From Deltaproteobacteria bacterium IMCC39146 (GTDB lineage Bacteria > Desulfobacterota > Desulfuromonadia > Desulfuromonadales > BM103): a stretch of 64,000 bases of DNA. Position numbers and translations under genes: made by a program. The stretch's first letter is position 1, and every line of letters starts with the position of its first letter. The stretch is taken from contig JARUHP010000023.1 in NCBI GenBank assembly GCA_030005635.1, forward strand, positions 1 to 64,000. The letters run 5' to 3'. Of the stretch, positions 49,933-58,448 are shown piece by piece. The notes under the pieces are model-generated. The model had not been told where the DNA came from and searched no databases. It saw nothing but the letters and a program-made list of their open reading frames with translations.

Positions 49933-50649
49933 TTACTTCTTCCTGTGAGTCAGCGATTGTTTGGTTCTGGAAAGTGGCAGCTTCGCCAGGAACACCACGT
50001 GACGAAAGCCTCCCCGCCCAGGGCGCTCGTTGCTGACAGCAAAACCAGCGGCACAAAGGCGCTTGTCGAAACCCTCGTCATAATTTTCTCCCCAGATGGA
50101 AAACAGGCCGCCGGGATTCAGGGCAGCTTTCACATTGTCAATTGCACGACTGCCATAAAGGGGGTCCTTGATCTTGTGGGTATGATAATGCGGTCCCTTG
50201 TAAAGGTCAAAGACGATGGCATCAAATTTTTCCAAGCCGCCTTTCCGGCCCGTATTGCGAACCAGGTCAGCCACGTCCCCGATCTCGACGCGAACCCTCG
50301 GATCGCCCGCAGCGCCGTTTGTCAATCCGGCCAGGGGCCCCCGACACCAATCGAGGACGACCGGATTGAGCTCGGCAACGACGACCTCTGCGGTTGCAGG
50401 CAGGGAATCGAGGACCGCTCTGAGAGTGAAGCCCATACCGAGCCCACCAACCAACACTCGGGGGGCAGCATGACTTTTTAGATGCTGGCAGCCGAGCTGG
50501 CCGAGAACGACTTCGGAACGGTTCGCCATGCTGTTCATCAACACCAGGCCACCAACGGTGATCAAAAAATCCCGCTCATCGCGCTGACGCAGCTCAAGGA
50601 CACCTTCGTCCGTATCGATACTCTCTATTGTCTTCCAGGGTTTGGCCAT
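49933..50649 (-). CDS. Spermidine synthase-like methyltransferase-fold protein
   Basis: The 238-aa protein has the Rossmann fold of the spermidine synthase/methyltransferase group: RVLVGGLGMGFTLRAVLDSL, VVVAELNPVVLDWC, and DAIVFDLYKGPHYHTHK. The N-terminal beta domain (MAKPWKTIESIDTDEGVLEL) is short. Relatives are often annotated as spermidine synthase, but the putrescine-site residues are not clear here. A methyltransferase-like or orphan function remains possible. ATG 50649 is chosen because the longer frame to 50772 reads through a repeat. It ends 52 bases upstream of the murB start. Confidence 0.85.
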   Translation of the reverse strand: MAKPWKTIESIDTDEGVLELRQRDERDFLITVGGLVLMNSMANRSEVVLGQLGCQHLKSHAAPRVLVGGLGMGFTLRAVLDSLPATAEVVVAELNPVVLDWCRGPLAGLTNGAAGDPRVRVEIGDVADLVRNTGRKGGLEKFDAIVFDLYKGPHYHTHKIKDPLYGSRAIDNVKAALNPGGLFSIWGENYDEGFDKRLCAAGFAVSNERPGRGGFRHVVFLAKLPLSRTKQSLTHRKK

Positions 50650-50735
50650 GAAGGTTCCGTTAAAGAAAAGGTCTATAACCCAACAAAGGGAATACGTCTT
50701 TACACCAAAACAGTAAAAGCTGAAATCAAAAGCCC

Positions 50736-50845
50736 AACGCAAAGACGCTAAGAAAGGCCAGGAAAGACGCAAAGGGTGATCATTCTGGCTTTTTGAAATG
50801 GTTTTCTTTGCGGGCTTTCTCTACCCCTTTGCGTCTTTGCGTTAA
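50736..50845. repeat. TTAACGCAAAG-type palindrome upstream of the spermidine synthase-like gene
   Basis: In the 311-base gap 50650-50960, AACGCAAAGACGCTAAGAAA (50736-50755) faces CCTTTGCGTCTTTGCGTTAA (50826-50845). Two inner blocks, GAAAGACGCAAAGGG and TTTCTTTGCGGGCTTTC, add pairing. It is a relative of the MITE-like family without clear terminal repeats. No gene is seen. Confidence 0.75.
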
Positions 50846-50896
50846 TGCGCGGCTTAAGTTGACCCTGTTTGGTCTAATGTATAAATCTATAAAAGA

Positions 50897-50929
50897 AAGG
50901 GGACAGGCACCTGCGGAGCCAGTCCCCTT
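50897..50929 (-). terminator. REP-like GGGGACAGGC hairpin, probable hflC terminator
   Basis: AAGGGGAC (50897-50904) pairs with GTCCCCTT (50922-50929). An inner GGC/GCC pair extends the stem past an A-A mismatch. Read on the minus strand, the stem is followed by TTTCTTTT, suiting termination of the hflK-hflC transcript 31 bases after the hflC stop. The sequence also resembles dispersed REP-type hairpins. Confidence 0.6.
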
Positions 50930-50960
50930 AATCATCTATCAAACAAACAAGGTTAAACGC

Positions 50961-51893
50961 TTACTTCGCTTCTTTCAGATAACGGTAATAATCCGAGTCA
51001 GTGGATATCACCAACCGGCCATTTTTCTGGATCGACTTTTTATAAGATTCCAGAGTTCTCAGGAAAGTATAGAACTCTTTGTCCTGGTTATAAGCCTCAG
51101 CGTAAATCGCTGCAGCCTCAGCATCAGCACCACCGCGCACCTCGAGAACCTTACGATAGGCTTCGGAGCTGATCTCCTTGAGCTCGCGCTCCATCTGGCC
51201 GAGGATATCAGCCTTCTCGCCCTCACCTTCGGAGCGATACTGGGCGGCAACCTTCTTCCGCTCGTTGATCATACGCTCGTAAACCCGGGTACGCACCTGC
51301 TCAACATAGTTAATGCGTTTGATCTGCACATCGAGCAGTTCAATACCGTAATCAGGAGTATTGGCACGTGCCTTCTCGAGGATTCCAGCCATAATCTCCT
51401 CGCGACCGACCAGGGTCTCCTTGGCGACCACGACACCTTCGATCTCGAAGCGCTCTTCGCCGCCACCTTCTCGGACCTCGTAATCACTACCGCGGACCAA
51501 TTCCACAAGCAGGCGACCGGAGACGGCATCACGAACTACGGAGTCGATGATATCATCAAGGCGACTCATGGCGCCGCGCTCGGTGGCAACCGTGGTATAG
51601 AACAGAAGTGGATCCTTGATGCGCCAGCGTGCGGTGGTATCAATCCAGATGAACCTCTTGTCCTTGGTCGGTATCTGGTTCGGATCACCATCCCATTTCA
51701 GGATGCGCTTTTCAAAGCGGGTGACCTTCTGCACAAAAGGCATCTTGAAGTGCAGACCAGGCTCGGAGACATCACCCACCGGTTTACCGAACTGGGTGAC
51801 GATCGCCTGCTCTGCTTCGTTAACCACGTAGAGGCCATCCACGCCGACAAAAAGCACAGCAATGATAATGACTAAGATAATAGGTGCTTTCAT
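50961..51893 (-). CDS. hflC: HflC, FtsH protease modulator
   Basis: Membrane-anchored SPFH protein that, with HflK, forms the cage around the FtsH protease. The 310-aa protein has one N-terminal helix (IILVIIIAVLFVGVDGLYVV), the SPFH core (EAEQAIVTQFGKPVGDVSEP, RWRIKDPLLFYTTV) and a C-terminal helical tail (EVRGGADAEAAAIYAEAYNQ). Its ATG overlaps the hflK stop codon by one base, so the pair is translationally coupled. The order hflK-hflC is standard. Confidence 0.95.
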   Translation of the reverse strand: MKAPIILVIIIAVLFVGVDGLYVVNEAEQAIVTQFGKPVGDVSEPGLHFKMPFVQKVTRFEKRILKWDGDPNQIPTKDKRFIWIDTTARWRIKDPLLFYTTVATERGAMSRLDDIIDSVVRDAVSGRLLVELVRGSDYEVREGGGEERFEIEGVVVAKETLVGREEIMAGILEKARANTPDYGIELLDVQIKRINYVEQVRTRVYERMINERKKVAAQYRSEGEGEKADILGQMERELKEISSEAYRKVLEVRGGADAEAAAIYAEAYNQDKEFYTFLRTLESYKKSIQKNGRLVISTDSDYYRYLKEAK

Positions 51894-52921
51894 TATTTGG
51901 CCCCTCCTTCCAACGCCTTACGCAAGGGCAGCAACGGCAGCGCTCCAGCATTTTGGGCGTCCATAACATAGATTTCATCCAAGCGAGGAAGGACTTCTTC
52001 AAGTGTTTCCAGGTAAATTCTGCTCCGGGTCACTGAAGGCGCCTTGCGATACTCAGTCAGCAGGGCAAGGAAACGGTTGGTCTCACCGCGAGCCTTGTTG
52101 ACACGCTCAACGGCATAACCTTCTGCCTCCTGAAGTACTTTCTTGGCCTCACCACGGGCGCGGGGGACCTCTCTGTTAAACTGCTCGCGAGCCTGGAAGA
52201 TCAAACTTTCACGCTGCTGCTCAGACTCGTTGACTTCGTTGTAAGCAGCTTTGACCGGATCAGGCGGAGTCACATCCTGGAACTTGACTGTGACGATGCG
52301 CACACCGATGTCATAATTATTGAGGGTTGATTGTAGATCTACCTGGATTTCATTGGCTAGCAAGGCTCGCTCGGTGGTCAAGACCTCGGTAACGTTAGCG
52401 TTGCCGATCGCCTTACGCACCATGGCCTCAGCGATATCACGGATGGTTCCGACAGGATCTTTGATACGGAAAATGAATTTGAAAGGATCAGAAACCTGAA
52501 ATTGGACAATCCACTCGACGTCACTGACGTTCAGATCACCGGTCAAGGTCAACGATTCTTCTTCGAGTCCTCTCTTGGTGTAGGTAGAGCGAACGTCGGG
52601 CTTGACGGTACGAAAGCCAAACTCTTCTTTCAAAACACGCCCGGTCTGCACCAGGTAAACCCGGTCAACGCCGAGAGGCATTTTGAAATGCAGGCCCGGT
52701 TCCGCAAAACTGTGGAATTCGCCGAACCGTAGTACGACGCCAGTCTCTTCCGTGTCGACCTCGTACATACTGCTGTATCCGCCAACGAGGATCAAAAAAG
52801 CTATGATCACTATCGGCAAGAAGCCTTTTTGCTGGCCAAATTTATTTTTGAAATGGTTTTTTATCTCGATGACTTTCTTTTCAAAGTCTTCACTCGAGGG
52901 ACCATTGCCCCAATCCTGCAT
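51893..52921 (-). CDS. hflK: HflK, FtsH protease modulator
   Basis: Partner of HflC in the inner-membrane HflKC complex that restrains FtsH. The 342-aa protein starts MQDWGNGPSS, with a soluble N-terminal stretch, one transmembrane helix (FLPIVIIAFLILVGGYSSMY) and an SPFH domain (TEETGVVLRFGEFHSFAEPG, YDIGVRIVTVKFQDVTPPDP). A helical tail follows. A strong AGGAGG lies five bases before ATG 52921; the upstream ATG at 52957 has none. The C-terminal end carries the usual tail RLDEIYVMDAQNAGALPLLP. Confidence 0.95.
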   Translation of the reverse strand: MQDWGNGPSSEDFEKKVIEIKNHFKNKFGQQKGFLPIVIIAFLILVGGYSSMYEVDTEETGVVLRFGEFHSFAEPGLHFKMPLGVDRVYLVQTGRVLKEEFGFRTVKPDVRSTYTKRGLEEESLTLTGDLNVSDVEWIVQFQVSDPFKFIFRIKDPVGTIRDIAEAMVRKAIGNANVTEVLTTERALLANEIQVDLQSTLNNYDIGVRIVTVKFQDVTPPDPVKAAYNEVNESEQQRESLIFQAREQFNREVPRARGEAKKVLQEAEGYAVERVNKARGETNRFLALLTEYRKAPSVTRSRIYLETLEEVLPRLDEIYVMDAQNAGALPLLPLRKALEGGAK

Positions 52922-53047
52922 TGTAACCTCCTGTATCTTCGGTAAAAGTTTGTCCAAACGTTGCCAGGATGAGAAAGCTCAACATCCCAGGTAAGAAAAC
53001 TAGTCTAACAGATTTATAGACGGAAACAAAGTCTACAGCGATCGAAA

Positions 53048-54289
53048 TTACGCGTCTACTGCGCTGATTCCCGCAAGGTATCCAGTCGACCAACATTCCT
53101 GCAGGTTGAAACCGCCTGTAGGACCATCGAGATCGATCATTTCACCGGCGAAAAAGAGATTATTCACCAGCTTTGAGCGCATGCTGCGCATATCGATATC
53201 TTTCAGGGAAACGCCCCCTGAGGTAATAATCGCCTTACGGAAGCCTGCGCAACTTGAGACACTCAACTCAAGCTCTTTAAAAAGCTTGAGCAAACGTTGC
53301 CTCTCCACCTTCGTCACCGAATGGCATTTCTTTTTCGGGTCGATGCCGACCAGTCGCAAGAACACCGAAATCATATCTCGCGGCAGCAGACCGGCGAGTG
53401 ATTTGCCAAACTCCAGATTACTTTGCTCAGCCAGCTCTCTCTGTAAACGTTTATCGAACAGCTCCGTAGCAACCGCCGGCTTTAAATCGAGAAGAAGCTT
53501 CACCTCTCCCTTTTTGAGCTCATCGCGGATACGACTGCTCATATCGAGGATAATCGGCCCGCCGATTCCGGCGCGGGTAAAGAAGGCTTCACCGAAACGT
53601 TCATCGACCTTCTTGCCATCAACACAGAGCGAGATGCGAACATTCTTCAGGTTGAAGTTGCTGACCTCGGCAGTCCAGGCATCCTCAAGTTTCACCGGCA
53701 CCAGGGCTGCTTCAGGCTTAACCACGCGATGCCCGCAAGCCTTGGCCCAGGCATAACCGTCACCCGTACAGCCGGTTTCCGAGTAAGACAGGCCGCCGGT
53801 CGCGACAATGATGTTGTCTGCCGAAAAAGCACCGGCCGTGGTCTCCAGGGCTTTAATGACATCATCTTCAATCAGTAGTTTCTTCACCGTACAGGAAGTA
53901 CGCAGCTCAACTCCGGCGTCACGAGCAAAGGCGATTACGGCCTTCTGCACATCCTTCGCTTCACCTTTATCGGGGAAAATGCGTCCACCACGCTCGATTT
54001 TAAGCGGCACACCCTGCTCTTCAAAAAATGAAACAACGTCTTTAACACCGAAAGCATAGAGCGCAGTCAATAAGGCTTTACCATTACGCCCGAAGTGTTC
54101 AACGAACTTGCGCGGGTCATCTTCACTGTGCGTGACATTACAACGCCCCTTGCCGGTAATCAGGAGCTTTGCACCACAGTGTGGATTCTTCTCCAGCAAG
54201 AGCACCTTGGCACCCTTACGCGCAGCGAAACCAGCGGCAAAGAGTCCGGCCGGGCCACCGCCAACGACGATAACGTCATAATTTTTCAT
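53048..54289 (-). CDS. HI0933/YhiN-family NAD(P)/FAD-dependent oxidoreductase
   Basis: The 413-aa flavoprotein has the dinucleotide fold VIVVGGGPAGLFAAGFAARK, the family motif KLLITGKGRCNVTHSE, IIVATGGLSYSETGCTGDGY and the C-terminal FFAGEMIDLDGPTGGFNLQE. The family (also called BaiN-like) has no settled substrate in most bacteria; some relatives reduce bile-acid intermediates. It stands alone, 126 bases upstream of hflK on the same strand, with no shared-operon signal. A role in flavin-dependent reduction is inference from the fold. Confidence 0.9.
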   Translation of the reverse strand: MKNYDVIVVGGGPAGLFAAGFAARKGAKVLLLEKNPHCGAKLLITGKGRCNVTHSEDDPRKFVEHFGRNGKALLTALYAFGVKDVVSFFEEQGVPLKIERGGRIFPDKGEAKDVQKAVIAFARDAGVELRTSCTVKKLLIEDDVIKALETTAGAFSADNIIVATGGLSYSETGCTGDGYAWAKACGHRVVKPEAALVPVKLEDAWTAEVSNFNLKNVRISLCVDGKKVDERFGEAFFTRAGIGGPIILDMSSRIRDELKKGEVKLLLDLKPAVATELFDKRLQRELAEQSNLEFGKSLAGLLPRDMISVFLRLVGIDPKKKCHSVTKVERQRLLKLFKELELSVSSCAGFRKAIITSGGVSLKDIDMRSMRSKLVNNLFFAGEMIDLDGPTGGFNLQECWSTGYLAGISAVDA

Positions 54290-54464
54290 AAGCTGTCCAT
54301 ATCTTAAATATCGATGGGTAATACGATTTTATTGCTCCCAACTGCAGGCACAATAGCAGGTTTATCACATAAATTGAGAGATTAACCGCAAAGGTCACTT
54401 CTTAAGTCATGACAGGTGTGATAAATATGCTTATAATATCAATTGATAACCTTAAATCTACAAG

Positions 54465-54624
54465 CCCATAACTAAAGCCAAAGGTAAACCAACCTTAAAC
54501 AAGTTATTAACGCAAAGACGCGAAGTCGCAGAGAGAAACTGTAAGGATGAAATCTTTTCTCTAAGGTTAAGAGATTTTCCTCTGCGTTCTCTGCGCCTGC
54601 GTTAAACTTTTTTTATTATAGAAC
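54465..54624. mobile_element. MITE-like 155-bp element, copy 2
   Basis: It lies in the 355-base gap 54290-54644. Left end CCCATAACTAAAGCCAAAGG (from 54465); right end TTTATTATAGAACCG (54610-54624). The inner arm TTAACGCAAAGACGCGAAGT begins at 54507, facing CTCTGCGTTCTCTGCGCCTG then CGTTAA. It has the same order as copies 1 and 3, with eroded terminal repeats. It ends 20 bases before the S1 protein ATG. The first 175 bases of the gap are A/T-rich, with nothing I can name. Confidence 0.7.
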
Positions 54625-54644
54625 CGTAAATCTAAACGAGGACA

Positions 54645-55829
54645 ATGATGAGTGACGAAACCTTTGATGATCAGAAAATGAGTGAAGAGGGCGATTTTGC
54701 CGAAATGTTCGAAGCGAGCATGGTTGGCAAAACTCAACTTGAACCCGGCCAGAAGATTGATGCCACTGTTTTGCAGATCGGCAGCGAATGGCTGTTTCTC
54801 GATGTGGGCCAAAAAGGTGAAGGAGTTCTTGATCGTAAAGAGTTCCTTGACGACGAAGGCAACCTGACCGTTGCCGTGGGTGACACTGTCAGCGCCTATT
54901 TCATGTCCCGTCAAGGCGGTGAGATGCGATTCACCACCCGACTCGGCGGCGGCTCCTCCGGAACAGCGCAACTGGAAGAAGCATGGCGCAATGGGATTCC
55001 CGTAGAAGGTCGCATCGAAAAAGAGATCAAGGGCGGTTACGAGATCAAACTGCCGGGCAATGTCCGCGCTTTCTGTCCCTTCTCCCAGCTAGGCCTGCGT
55101 CGCCAAGATGAATCGGCAGACGTCATCGACACAACCCGCGCCTTCCGCATCTCACAGTTTGCCGAGCAGGGCCGAAACATCGTCGTCTCTCACCGCGTCA
55201 TCCTCGAAGAGGAACGTCGTGAACAAAAAGCCGCACTGATGAAAACCCTCAAAGAGGGGATGGTCGTTTCCGGCACCATCACCAACATCCGTGATTTCGG
55301 TGCCTTTATTGATATCGGCGGCCTCGAGGGGCTGCTGCCTATCTCCGAGATTTCCTACGGCCGGGTGGAAAATATCGAAGAGGTCCTGGAAGTGGGTCAG
55401 GAGCTCGAGGTTGCCGTTAAAAGATGTGACTGGGAGAATGAGAAATTCTCGTTCAGCCTGCGTGACACCCTCGCCAACCCCTGGAGCAAGGTCGAAGCCA
55501 GTTACCCTCCGGGATCTACCCATACCGGCAAGGTATCACGGCTGGCTAAGTTCGGTGCCTTTATCACTCTGGAAGAAGGCATTGACGGTCTGATGCACAT
55601 CTCACAGATAGGTGGTGAGCAGCGCATCAAGCATCCCCAGGACGTGCTGAAGCTCGGCCAGGAGATTCAAGTCATCGTTGAGAAGATCGATCTTGATGAG
55701 AAGAGGATCTCTCTGGCTTCGGTTCGCGATAAATCGGAAGAGTCGATGGAGACTTCTTACGAAGAGAAGGCTACGGGCGGAATGGGTTCTTTTGCGGACC
55801 TTTTTAAACAGGCTCAAAAGAAGAAGTGA
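54645..55829 (+). CDS. S1 domain RNA-binding protein, four S1 repeats
   Basis: The 394-aa protein is built almost entirely from S1 folds, at about residues 35-105, 118-185, 205-275 and 290-360. The last two are canonical: VSGTITNIRDFGAFIDIGGL and HTGKVSRLAKFGAFITLEEG. It resembles ribosomal protein S1 but is shorter than the six-domain form and has an acidic N terminus. It is probably an accessory S1-like RNA-binding protein rather than the main RpsA; this is inference. ACGAGGA lies six bases before the ATG. It is monocistronic, closed by a long hairpin. Confidence 0.88.
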   Translation: MMSDETFDDQKMSEEGDFAEMFEASMVGKTQLEPGQKIDATVLQIGSEWLFLDVGQKGEGVLDRKEFLDDEGNLTVAVGDTVSAYFMSRQGGEMRFTTRLGGGSSGTAQLEEAWRNGIPVEGRIEKEIKGGYEIKLPGNVRAFCPFSQLGLRRQDESADVIDTTRAFRISQFAEQGRNIVVSHRVILEEERREQKAALMKTLKEGMVVSGTITNIRDFGAFIDIGGLEGLLPISEISYGRVENIEEVLEVGQELEVAVKRCDWENEKFSFSLRDTLANPWSKVEASYPPGSTHTGKVSRLAKFGAFITLEEGIDGLMHISQIGGEQRIKHPQDVLKLGQEIQVIVEKIDLDEKRISLASVRDKSEESMETSYEEKATGGMGSFADLFKQAQKKK

Positions 55830-55848
55830 CCGATATCACGTCAACCTG

Positions 55849-55893
55849 AAATGCAGTAGGGGCACTTCAATATGAAGTGCCCCTACTGCATTT
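55849..55893. terminator. 21-bp perfect hairpin after the S1 gene
   Basis: AAATGCAGTAGGGGCACTTC (from 55849) forms a 21-base perfect stem with 55873-55893 around loop ATA. Position suggests termination. The A/T flanks are only three bases each, however, so it could equally be a dispersed palindromic repeat. A related half, CACTTCAATCAAGTG, is at 56553-56567 before rarD. Confidence 0.65.
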
Positions 55894-55947
55894 AACAAAG
55901 TTCAGTGTAGTATCAATTACAATAGTTACCTGGCAGACGACATCCGA

Positions 55948-56459
55948 AGAGCAATAGAGCGTTAATCTGTTGTTCTTTATTTGGGCATTGCAATTTAAGG
56001 ATAAAAACAAAACCGTCGGGGTTGCCCGACAGCAACGTCATTTTCTTTGTAGCGACAAAGAAAACGAAGTAAAAGAAAGCTTGACGCTGCGCTGGGCATG
56101 TTTTGCTCGAGGCATTCTGGTGACAAATATTATCGGAATAAATCTTTGGTAGTCTACGCATCCCCCGTTAGCCCCGAGGCCCTTTAGGACCTCTATGATT
56201 CTGGTTCAGGTTTGTTAAAGTGTTTTTTTGTCTTTTGCTGCAAAAGACCACGACCTGGAAGGCCCTTGCCCAGGGCCGGATTCTTTATTCCTGCCATACC
56301 TTAACTGGCAAAGGAGATGCCCTCCGCAAGGAGCAAGGCCTTTTTTGTAACCTTTTTGTGGCCGCCTGGACAAAAAGTATGGCGTCTGGCGGGACGCGAC
56401 CCGCCGATTCCGCTTTGATCTTAAAAATAAAGAGCAACAGATTAACGATCTGTTGCTCT
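55948..56459. mobile_element. ~512-bp hairpin-rich repeat element, copy B
   Basis: It fills most of the 747-base gap 55830-56576. The left boundary palindrome (AGAGCAATAGAG, TTAATCTGTTGTTCT) is at 55948-55976. GTCGGG-gttg-CCCGAC and TTTTCTTTGT-agcg-ACAAAGAAAA (56042-56065) follow. The middle holds the hairpins GTCTTTTGC-tgCAAAAGAC and GGCCCTTGCCCAGGGCC. The right part has GGCGGGACGCGACCCGCC (56388-56405). The right boundary palindrome, AGAGCAACAGAT pairing with ATCTGTTGCTCT, is at 56431-56459. It is the reverse-orientation counterpart of copy A. Open frames at 55970-56152 and 56220-56552 are judged non-coding. Confidence 0.75.
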
Positions 56460-56576
56460 CAGGCTACAGCAAGAATTAAAAAGAGCTATTTCCTCCTACA
56501 CAAAAACAAAAGCCCTCATCACCTAAGTGAGTTTTTTGAAACATCGGCATGACACTTCAATCAAGTGTCCCTAGTA

Positions 56577-57536
56577 ATGGAATCAATGAAAACCACCGAG
56601 CCCCTCGCGGGCAGCAACCAAACCACACCATCAGAAGCAGACAAAAGCTCACGCGTCGGCGTGCTCCTTGGCCTGACCGCCTACCTGATCTGGGGCTCAT
56701 TCCCGGTCTTTTTCAAGGCGCTTGAAGGCGCAGCACCCCTCGAGATTGTCTGTCACCGTATCTTCTGGTCTTTGGTCTTCCTCTTTATCCTCGTCGCTTG
56801 CCGACGGCAGCTGGGACAAGTTGCAACAACTCTCAAGAACCGTCAGGTTTTGCTGACCCTTTGCGGGTCAACCCTCCTGATCGCAACCAACTGGCTGGTC
56901 TTTATCTATGCCGTCCAGCATGGCGAAGTCCTCCAATCCAGCCTGGGCTATTTCATCACGCCGCTTTTGAGTATTCTGCTCGGTTTTCTCTTTTTGCGCG
57001 AGAGGCTGAACCGCTGGCAGATGTTCAGTGTGTTGCTCGCCCTGATCGGAGTCCTGAACTTGACCTTTCACCACGGTCAGGTCCCATGGATCGCCCTAAT
57101 TCTTGCCTCATCCTTCGGGCTTTACGGGCTATTGCGCAAAGTGGCACAAGTCGAAGCAATGATCGGCCTGACTGTGGAGACGCTTCTGCTCGCACCCTTT
57201 GCCTTGGCCTACATTGTTTACCTGAGCACCCAGCAGGACAGCTCATTTCTGACAGGGACCTTGCGACTTGACCTGCTGCTACCTCTTTCCGGCATCGTCA
57301 CCGCCATTCCATTGCTGCTTTTTGTCGCCGCCGCACGTCGCTTGCAGTTGGCAACCATCGGCTTCCTGCAATACCTCACACCGAGCCTGCACTTTATCCT
57401 GGCCGTTGGCCTTTACAACGAGCCGTTCAGTCGTGGGCACCTGATCAGCTTTCTTTTCATCTGGACGGGACTGGCGATTTATTCCGGGAATACGCTTTGG
57501 AAGAGTCGATCGGCATGGCGGAGGAAAGAAACCTGA
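56577..57536 (+). CDS. rarD: RarD, EamA-family drug/metabolite transporter
   Basis: The 319-aa inner-membrane protein has ten predicted helices in two EamA halves. The RarD start motif is GVLLGLTAYLIWGSFPVFFK, with HRIFWSLVFL, SLGYFITPLLSILLGFLFLRER and the second-half LQYLTPSLHFILAVGLYNEP. RarD proteins are linked to chloramphenicol sensitivity; the substrate is unknown. Start choice is uncertain (GTG 56565, ATG 56577, ATG 56586) because no clear ribosome site is present. The N-terminal ~30 residues are not conserved-looking. The upstream region is repeat element B. Confidence 0.9.
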   Translation: MESMKTTEPLAGSNQTTPSEADKSSRVGVLLGLTAYLIWGSFPVFFKALEGAAPLEIVCHRIFWSLVFLFILVACRRQLGQVATTLKNRQVLLTLCGSTLLIATNWLVFIYAVQHGEVLQSSLGYFITPLLSILLGFLFLRERLNRWQMFSVLLALIGVLNLTFHHGQVPWIALILASSFGLYGLLRKVAQVEAMIGLTVETLLLAPFALAYIVYLSTQQDSSFLTGTLRLDLLLPLSGIVTAIPLLLFVAAARRLQLATIGFLQYLTPSLHFILAVGLYNEPFSRGHLISFLFIWTGLAIYSGNTLWKSRSAWRRKET

Positions 57537-57549
57537 TCCCCTAAGGTCA

Positions 57550-58206
57550 CTATTTTCTGATCAACAGCACCGCATATTCAAGCAACTGAGTTACACCCCT
57601 CTCTACCAAGCCTTGATGCGACCAGAGAGCATCCTCTTCTGACAGAATTTCAAGCCGAAAATTTTCCGAGAACAAGGTCTTCAGATCTTTCTGTGGAACC
57701 GAAAAAGGCGGCCCTTTCGTTTCACTCTGATTGTATGAGTAACTGATCAGAAGGATCCGGCTACCAGACGACAGCAACTCTGCCATATGTGTAACGTAGC
57801 GAACACGCATCTCCGGCGGCAGGGCAACCAACGCGCCGCGATCGTAGTATGCGCTGATCCCGCTCAACTCAGTCGCAGTCAAGTCAAAGAAATCGCCGCA
57901 ATAGAGCTTGTAACCTTCTGCCGCATTGGAAGGGATAACGGTCTCATCAGTCCATTGACCGAGCAGATCATTCTCATCGGAAAAAGCCTCGATAGCCGTT
58001 CGGCTTAACTCAATGCCAACGACCTTGAGACCTTCCTCGCGCAGCCAGACCAGGTCGGGGCTTTTGCCGCAAAGCGGAACAAACACACTGTCGGTTGGTT
58101 GTGTTTGCAAGAGCGGGAAAAATTGCTGCAGAAAATGGTGAGGATCGGTCATATGAAAACCGATCTCATTCTTTTGCCAACGTCTGTGCCAGAAATTCTT
58201 ATCCAT
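57550..58206 (-). CDS. tpm: Thiopurine S-methyltransferase family protein
   Basis: The 218-aa SAM-dependent methyltransferase has the Tpm hallmarks: FWHRRWQKNEIGFH at the N terminus, VFVPLCGKSPDLVWL for SAM, VVGIELSRTAIEAF, and the motif YDRGALVALPPEMRVRYV. Bacterial Tpm enzymes methylate selenium and tellurium oxyanion products as well as thiopurines, so a metalloid role is plausible in a metal-reducing lineage (inference). It converges with rarD, 13 bases apart, without a visible terminator. Confidence 0.92.
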   Translation of the reverse strand: MDKNFWHRRWQKNEIGFHMTDPHHFLQQFFPLLQTQPTDSVFVPLCGKSPDLVWLREEGLKVVGIELSRTAIEAFSDENDLLGQWTDETVIPSNAAEGYKLYCGDFFDLTATELSGISAYYDRGALVALPPEMRVRYVTHMAELLSSGSRILLISYSYNQSETKGPPFSVPQKDLKTLFSENFRLEILSEEDALWSHQGLVERGVTQLLEYAVLLIRK

Positions 58207-58227
58207 AAATACAAACCTTAAAAACTA

Positions 58228-58380
58228 TCTGGTTATCTACTTCACTCCAGCAGCTATTGTCAGGGTTAATAATTCTCTTTGCCACCCGTTCGTTTCTCTC
58301 ACTAGAGACACAGAGGGAACAGAGAGGACCTGATTGTTTTTTGAATTTCTCTGTGTCCTCTGTGTCTCTGTGGTGAAAGG
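58228..58380. repeat. Intergenic mosaic: TCTGGTTATCTACTTC block plus ACAGAG hairpin
   Basis: In the 242-base gap between tpm and yqaA (both minus strand), TCTGGTTATCTACTTCAC (58228-58245) matches 39643-39660. CCCGTTCGTTTCTCT (58286-58300) is the inverted form of the block at 39731. AGAGACACAGAGGGAACAGA (from 58305) faces TCTGTGTCCTCTGTGTCTCT then GTGG. No gene is seen. Confidence 0.65.
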
Positions 58381-58448
58381 TTTTACATCTGCGTGCATCA
58401 GGTTTTATCTGTGTTCAATTTATACTTTTGGCTTTCCTCTAACGAGTA

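Noticed and set aside
56220-56552. 110-aa plus-strand open frame in repeat element B
   Set aside because: It spans the inverted arm and boundary palindrome; the corresponding frame in copy A is interrupted by a stop.
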